This document shows, in pieces, positions 21,007 to 25,327 of a stretch of 25,327 nt of DNA; within the stretch, counting starts at the first letter, position 1, and each line of letters opens with the position of its first letter. A model generated the notes under the pieces. The model saw only the letters and a program-made list of their open reading frames with translations, ran no database searches and had not been told where the DNA came from. Source of the stretch: Oscillospiraceae bacterium (lineage in GTDB: Bacteria; Bacillota; Clostridia; Oscillospirales; Ruminococcaceae); NCBI GenBank assembly GCA_003531585.1, contig DQFX01000043.1:1-25327 (forward strand), in the 5' to 3' direction. Made by a program: the position numbers and the translations under genes.

Positions 21007-21489
21007 ATGCAAAGCACCATTCAGCTCGACGAGGTCGACAAGATCATCGACGGCATCGGCTGCGAGGAGAAGAACATCATCTCGATCCTTCAGGGAGTTC
21101 AGGAGCACTACCGCTACCTGCCGAAAGAGGTGTTCCCGCACATCGCAAAGCGGCTCGGGGTCGGAGAGGCACGGCTGTTCAGCGTTGCCACGTTCTACGA
21201 GAATTTCTCGCTCGAGCCAAAGGGGAAGTTCGTTATCAAGGTATGCGACGGAACCGCCTGTCATGTCAGACAGTCGCCGCCTATCCTGGCAAGGCTCCGG
21301 CAGGAGCTCGGACTTTCCGAGACCAAAAAAACCACCGACGACCTGATGTTCACCGTGGAAACAGTCTCCTGCCTCGGCGCATGCGGACTTGCCCCGGTCA
21401 TCACCGTCAACGACCACGTTCATGCGGAAATGACCCCGGATAAGGCTTCCGCTATCCTGAAAAAACTGAAGGAGGACGGCGAATGTTAA
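21007..21489 (+). CDS. hydC: NuoE-like subunit of [FeFe] hydrogenase
   Basis: This 160-residue subunit has a helical N-terminus and a thioredoxin-like [2Fe-2S] domain. The cluster ligands are C80 and C85 (CDGTACHV) and C122 and C126 (CLGACGLAP), the NuoE pattern. In trimeric hydrogenases it passes electrons within the HydABC complex. GAAGGAGG precedes the start. It overlaps the HydB gene by 7 bases. Symbol naming follows the Thermotoga convention and is not universal. Confidence 0.93.
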   Translation: MQSTIQLDEVDKIIDGIGCEEKNIISILQGVQEHYRYLPKEVFPHIAKRLGVGEARLFSVATFYENFSLEPKGKFVIKVCDGTACHVRQSPPILARLRQELGLSETKKTTDDLMFTVETVSCLGACGLAPVITVNDHVHAEMTPDKASAILKKLKEDGEC

Positions 21490-23357
21490 AGGACAGACAG
21501 GAACTCAGGGCGTTCCGTGAGGAATGCGTCAGAGCTTACAATGCATACAAGAGAAAGATACTCGTCTGCGCGGGCACCGGCTGCGTTTCCAGCGGCTCGC
21601 TGAACATCTACGCAAGGCTCCGCGAGCTTATCGAGGCGAAGGGTATCCACTGCGCGGTGGAGCTTGAGCACGAGCCGGAATCCGAAGGCGTAGCACTCAA
21701 GAAGAGCGGCTGCCACGGCTTCTGCGAAAGAGGCCCGCTGGTGCGCATCGAGCCGGAGGGCTGGCTCTACACGAAGGTAAAAGTCGAGGACTGCGAGGAG
21801 ATCGTAGAAAAGACCATCGTGAACGGCGAACATATCGAGCGGCTCGCATTCCAGAAAAACGGCGAGATCTACAAGACCCAGGAGGAGATCCCGTTCTACA
21901 AGAAGCAGACCAGAGTCGTTCTGGAGCACTGCGGTCATATTGATTCCCTCTCAGTCAAGGAGTACCTCTCACAAGGCGGCTATTCTGCGTTTGAAAAGGC
22001 TCTGTTCGACATGACTCCGGACGAGGTCATCGAGGAAGTGAGCGACTCCGGACTGCGCGGACGCGGCGGCGGCGGCTTCCCTGCCGGCAGAAAATGGGCG
22101 CAGGTAAAGCGCCAGAACGCCGCGCAGAAGTACGTTGTCTGCAACGGCGACGAGGGCGACCCAGGAGCCTTCATGGACAGAAGCGTTATGGAAGGCGACC
22201 CGCACCGAATGCTCGAAGGAATGATGATAGCGGGCGCAGCATGCGGCGCCACCGAGGGCTACATATATGTCCGCGCCGAGTACCCGCTGGCAGTTGAGCG
22301 CTTAAAGACCGCCATCGCCCAGGCAAAGGAGATAGGTCTGCTCGGAAAGAATATACTCGGCAGCGGCTTTGATTTCGAGCTTCACATCAACCGCGGCGCA
22401 GGCGCGTTCGTCTGCGGCGAGGGCAGCGCGCTGACCGCATCCATCGAGGGCAAGCGCGGAATGCCGCGGGTCAAGCCCCCGCGCACCGTTGAGCACGGTC
22501 TGTTCGACAGCCCGACGGTGCTCAACAACGTTGAGACCTACGCTAACGTACCCTCCATCGTGCTTCGCGGAGCCGACTGGTTCAAGGGGATCGGCGTTGA
22601 GAAAAGCCCGGGAACCAAGGCGTTCGCCATCACCGGCGACATTGAAAATACCGGTCTTATCGAAGTCCCGATGGGAACCACCCTGCGCGAAGTCATCTAC
22701 GACGTAGGCGGCGGCATACGCGGCGGCGGAAAGTTCAAGGCGGTCCAGATCGGCGGTCCCTCCGGCGGCACGCTGACCGAAAAGGATCTCGACCTTCCGC
22801 TCGACTTTGATTCCGTCAAGAAGGCGGGAGCAATGATAGGCTCCGGCGGTCTGGTAGTCATGAACGACAAGACCTGCATGGTAGAGGTCGCAAGATTCTT
22901 CATGAACTTCACGCAGAACGAATCCTGCGGCAAGTGCGTTCCCTGCCGTGAAGGCACAAAGCGCATGCTTGAGATACTTGAGCGCATTGTTGCAGGCAAC
23001 GGCGAACCCGGCGACATCGACCTGCTCCTTGAGCTTGCAGAGACCATCTCCGCGACTGCGCTTTGCGGTCTTGGCAAGTCCGCGGCTTCCCCTGTTGTCA
23101 GCACGATAAAGAACTTCCGCGAGGAATACGAGGCGCATATCAACGAAAAGCGCTGCCCGGCGGGAGTCTGTCAGAAGCTCAAACGCATCGAGATTCAGCC
23201 CGACAAGTGCAAGGGCTGCTCCAAGTGCTCCCGCGGCTGTCCTGTCGGGGCGATCAGCGGCGTGATCAAGTCACCGTTCGTTATCGACCAGAGCAAGTGT
23301 ATCAAGTGCGGGGCGTGCGTTACCAACTGCCCGTTCCATGCGATAGAGGTGAAGTGA
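21483..23357 (+). CDS. hydB: NuoF-like flavin subunit of [FeFe] hydrogenase
   Basis: The 624-residue subunit carries the FMN site and binds NAD(H). Domains in order are: an N-terminal thioredoxin-like [2Fe-2S] part (C29, C34, C77, C81); the NuoF core with GRGGGGFPAGRKW at 193-205 and GDEGDPGAFMDR at 222-233; a [4Fe-4S] site with C482, C485, C488 and C528; and a C-terminal double ferredoxin (C576, C579, C582, C586 and C606, C609, C612, C616). This layout is that of bifurcating hydrogenases, where FMN is the proposed bifurcation site between NADH and ferredoxin. It ends one base before the hydA start. Confidence 0.95.
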   Translation: MLKDRQELRAFREECVRAYNAYKRKILVCAGTGCVSSGSLNIYARLRELIEAKGIHCAVELEHEPESEGVALKKSGCHGFCERGPLVRIEPEGWLYTKVKVEDCEEIVEKTIVNGEHIERLAFQKNGEIYKTQEEIPFYKKQTRVVLEHCGHIDSLSVKEYLSQGGYSAFEKALFDMTPDEVIEEVSDSGLRGRGGGGFPAGRKWAQVKRQNAAQKYVVCNGDEGDPGAFMDRSVMEGDPHRMLEGMMIAGAACGATEGYIYVRAEYPLAVERLKTAIAQAKEIGLLGKNILGSGFDFELHINRGAGAFVCGEGSALTASIEGKRGMPRVKPPRTVEHGLFDSPTVLNNVETYANVPSIVLRGADWFKGIGVEKSPGTKAFAITGDIENTGLIEVPMGTTLREVIYDVGGGIRGGGKFKAVQIGGPSGGTLTEKDLDLPLDFDSVKKAGAMIGSGGLVVMNDKTCMVEVARFFMNFTQNESCGKCVPCREGTKRMLEILERIVAGNGEPGDIDLLLELAETISATALCGLGKSAASPVVSTIKNFREEYEAHINEKRCPAGVCQKLKRIEIQPDKCKGCSKCSRGCPVGAISGVIKSPFVIDQSKCIKCGACVTNCPFHAIEVK

Positions 23358-23358
23358 A

Positions 23359-25035
23359 ATGGACAATAACAGATATTTGACTATCGACGGTATACCCGTT
23401 GAAATAAACGGCGAAAAGAACCTGCTGGCGCTTATCCAGAAGGTCGGCATTAAAATGCCCACATTCTGCTATCATTCTGAGCTTTCAACATACGGCGCAT
23501 GCCGCATGTGCATGGTCGAGGATCAGTGGGGGACCCTTCACGCTTCCTGCTCTACCCCGCCAAAACCCGGCATGGAGATACGCACCAACACCGAGCGCCT
23601 GAGAAAGTACCGCAAGGTTATACTCGAGCTGCTGCTTGCTAACCACTGCCGCGACTGCACCACCTGCGACAACAACGAAAAGTGCAAGCTCCAGGACATA
23701 GCAAGGCGGTTTCACATTGAGGGAGTGCGGTTTCCGAATGCGGCTTCCAAGCCCGACGTTGACGACAGCTCCCCCTGCATAACCATCGACCACCACAAGT
23801 GCATTCTCTGCGGCGACTGCGTGCGCACCTGCAATGAGATACAGAACGTCGGCGTTATCGACTTCATGAACCGCGGCTCCAGAATGGTAGTCGGAACTGC
23901 GTTCCACAAGCCCATCGGCGAGACCGACTGCGTTGGCTGCGGTCAGTGCTCGGCGGTATGTCCCACCGGCGCGATCGTTGTAAAGAACAACATCTCCGAA
24001 GTGTGGAAGGCGCTCTCCGACAAGGATACTATGGTAACTATACAGATCGCTCCGGCGGTGCGCGTTGCTATCGGCCGCGAACTGGGGCTCCAGGACGGTC
24101 AGAACACGATGGGACTTATCGTTGCAGCGCTCCGCAGAATGGGGTTTGACGAGATCTACGACACCTCCACCGCCGCAGATCTCACCGTTATGGAGGAGTC
24201 CGCCGAGCTTCTGGAGCATGTCACTGCCGGAAACGAACTCCCGCTGTTCAGCTCCTGCTGCCCTGCCTGGGTACGCTACGTTGAAACCAAGCACCCCGAG
24301 CTTATGGAACACGTTTCAAGCTGCAAATCGCCCATGCAGATGTTCGCGGCGGTTATCCGCGAGCAGTTCAGGGAAGAGCCGAAGAAGCACGTCCATATTG
24401 CGCTGATGCCCTGCACCGCTAAGAAGCGCGAGGCTCTTCGGGAGGAGTTCCGCGCCGCTGACGGCACTCATATGGTAGACTATGTTCTGACCACCCAGGA
24501 GTTCGTGCAGATGGTGAAGGAATCCGGAATCCAGCTCACGAGTATCCGCCCGGAGGCTATAGACATGCCGTTCGGCACTATGGCAGGCGCAGGCGTTATC
24601 TTCGGAACAACCGGAGGCGTTACCGAAGCAGTACTCCGCCGTATCTCCGACAACAAGCGCGGCGACGGAATTATGTACCAGCCGCTCCGCGGTCTTGAGG
24701 GCGTGAAGGAAGTCAATATTCCCTACGGTGACACAACGCTGCATATAGGCGTCGTGAGCGGTCTCGGAAACGCCGAAAAACTCATTCAGCGCATAAAGGG
24801 CGGCGAGCATTTCGATTTCGTCGAGGTGATGGCATGTCCCGGCGGCTGTATCAACGGAGCCGGTCAGCCGTTCGTGCACAAGGCGGAAAAGCAGGCGCGC
24901 TCCAATGGGCTTTACGACGCAGACAGAATGTGCAGCATAAAGTCCAGCGAGGAGAACCCGCTTATCGAATCCCTCTACAACGGTATTCTCAAGGGCAGGG
25001 AGCACGAACTCCTGCACGTCGAGTATAACAAGTAA
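23359..25035 (+). CDS. hydA: [FeFe] hydrogenase catalytic subunit
   Basis: This 558-residue enzyme makes or uses H2 at an H-cluster. Clusters in order are: [2Fe-2S] with C37, C48, C51 and C64; a His-Cys [4Fe-4S] with H96, C100, C103 and C109; and two [4Fe-4S] with C148, C151, C154, C158 and C191, C194, C197, C201. The H-cluster motifs are SSCCPAW at 298-304, MPCTAKKRE at 350-358 and EVMACPGGC at 489-497. The first is a variant of TSCCPGW. With hydC and hydB this is a group A3-like trimeric complex, expected to couple NADH and reduced ferredoxin to H2. The HydEFG maturases are not in the window. Confidence 0.96.
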   Translation: MDNNRYLTIDGIPVEINGEKNLLALIQKVGIKMPTFCYHSELSTYGACRMCMVEDQWGTLHASCSTPPKPGMEIRTNTERLRKYRKVILELLLANHCRDCTTCDNNEKCKLQDIARRFHIEGVRFPNAASKPDVDDSSPCITIDHHKCILCGDCVRTCNEIQNVGVIDFMNRGSRMVVGTAFHKPIGETDCVGCGQCSAVCPTGAIVVKNNISEVWKALSDKDTMVTIQIAPAVRVAIGRELGLQDGQNTMGLIVAALRRMGFDEIYDTSTAADLTVMEESAELLEHVTAGNELPLFSSCCPAWVRYVETKHPELMEHVSSCKSPMQMFAAVIREQFREEPKKHVHIALMPCTAKKREALREEFRAADGTHMVDYVLTTQEFVQMVKESGIQLTSIRPEAIDMPFGTMAGAGVIFGTTGGVTEAVLRRISDNKRGDGIMYQPLRGLEGVKEVNIPYGDTTLHIGVVSGLGNAEKLIQRIKGGEHFDFVEVMACPGGCINGAGQPFVHKAEKQARSNGLYDADRMCSIKSSEENPLIESLYNGILKGREHELLHVEYNK

Positions 25036-25081
25036 AATTTTAAAGACTAGAGGCTTTGGGCTGCACGATTAAATAAAAAAG

Positions 25082-25113
25082 TCTCCGGGGCGCATAACCT
25101 CGGAGATTTCTTT
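25082..25113 (+). terminator. terminator after the hydrogenase operon
   Basis: TCTCCG (25082-25087) and CGGAGA (25101-25106) pair with further G-C pairs inside and are followed by TTTCTTT. Confidence 0.8.
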
Positions 25114-25212
25114 GTTGTCTGCTGTTGTCTTTTGTGCTCAAATCATTGACAAAACGGCTCATTCGATTGATATTAAACGTCAATTGGTTAACATTTGCAA
25201 ATCAAAGAAAAT

Positions 25213-25244
25213 GGCTTAACAGTGCGGATTCGCGCCGTTAAGCC
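25213..25244 (-). terminator. terminator of tRNA-Ser
   Basis: GGCTTAAC (25213-25220) and GTTAAGCC (25237-25244) form a perfect 8-bp stem. On the minus strand it is followed by ATTTTCTTT and lies ten bases beyond the tRNA end. Confidence 0.8.
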
Positions 25245-25254
25245 AACTTTTCTA

Positions 25255-25327
25255 TGGCGGAGAGGAAGGGATTCGAACCCTTGTGGAGTTGCCCCCAAAC
25301 GGTTTTCAAGACCGCCTCGTTATGACC
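25255..25327 (-). tRNA. tRNA-Ser (anticodon TGA), 5' end cut by the window edge
   Basis: The reverse strand shows an anticodon loop CTTGAAA (anticodon TGA), a long class II variable arm, a T loop GTTCGAATC and an encoded CCA at 25255-25257. The first bases of the acceptor and part of the D arm are beyond the right edge. Confidence 0.93.

Noticed and set aside
22302..23138. Minus-strand open frame opposite hydB
   Set aside because: Antisense to conserved flavin and Fe-S motifs; composition is typical of a shadow frame.
1..25327. CRISPR array or restriction/defence locus
   Set aside because: No regularly spaced repeats and no Cas, methylase or nuclease motifs were found.

Overview
The window looks like chromosome of an anaerobic, GC-rich Clostridia species, most likely a Ruminococcus-like gut member of the Oscillospirales. 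The pointers are a trimeric [FeFe] hydrogenase, a two-gene SUF-like Fe-S system, an oxygen-sensitive quinolinate synthase, strong AGGAGG ribosome binding sites and sigma-A promoters with 17-bp spacers. The genus is inferred from gene content, not from a marker gene.

Region 1 (1 to about 5330) is the right part of an integrative mobilizable element abutting a tRNA-Arg gene. In order it carries a small unknown gene, a P4-type primase/helicase, a MobC-like protein, a relaxase split into two overlapping reading frames, an excisionase-like protein and a tyrosine integrase with an extra helix-turn-helix domain. Three 10-bp direct repeats lie between the integrase and the tRNA. The left end of the element is not in the window.

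Region 2 (5569 to 13485, minus strand) is the most unusual part. One promoter drives seven tightly packed genes: a Hanks-type Ser/Thr kinase, a coiled-coil protein, a double zinc-ribbon FHA protein, an NrdG-like radical SAM activase, a cytoplasmic coiled-coil plus leucine-rich-repeat protein, a ClpB-like AAA+ ATPase with a degenerate first half, and a PP2C phosphatase. Kinase, phosphatase, FHA reader and Clp-type remodeller together suggest a phosphorylation-controlled assembly or disassembly machine. The activase suggests a radical-installed modification or a redox switch. No target is encoded here and I know of no described pathway with this gene set.

Region 3 (13503 to 17375, minus strand) holds a double GNAT acetyltransferase, a SufB/SufC pair of the minimal SUF (SMS) type, an Lgt-like prolipoprotein diacylglyceryl transferase and a small DUF4190-like membrane protein.

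Region 4 (17612 to 25327, mostly plus strand) has a small unknown gene, then an Rrf2/IscR-type regulator followed by nadA and mnmA. The three-gene electron-bifurcating-type hydrogenase hydCBA comes next, and a partial tRNA-Ser runs off the right edge. Regions 3 and 4 share an Fe-S theme: an assembly system, an Fe-S-type regulator, and several Fe-S client enzymes.
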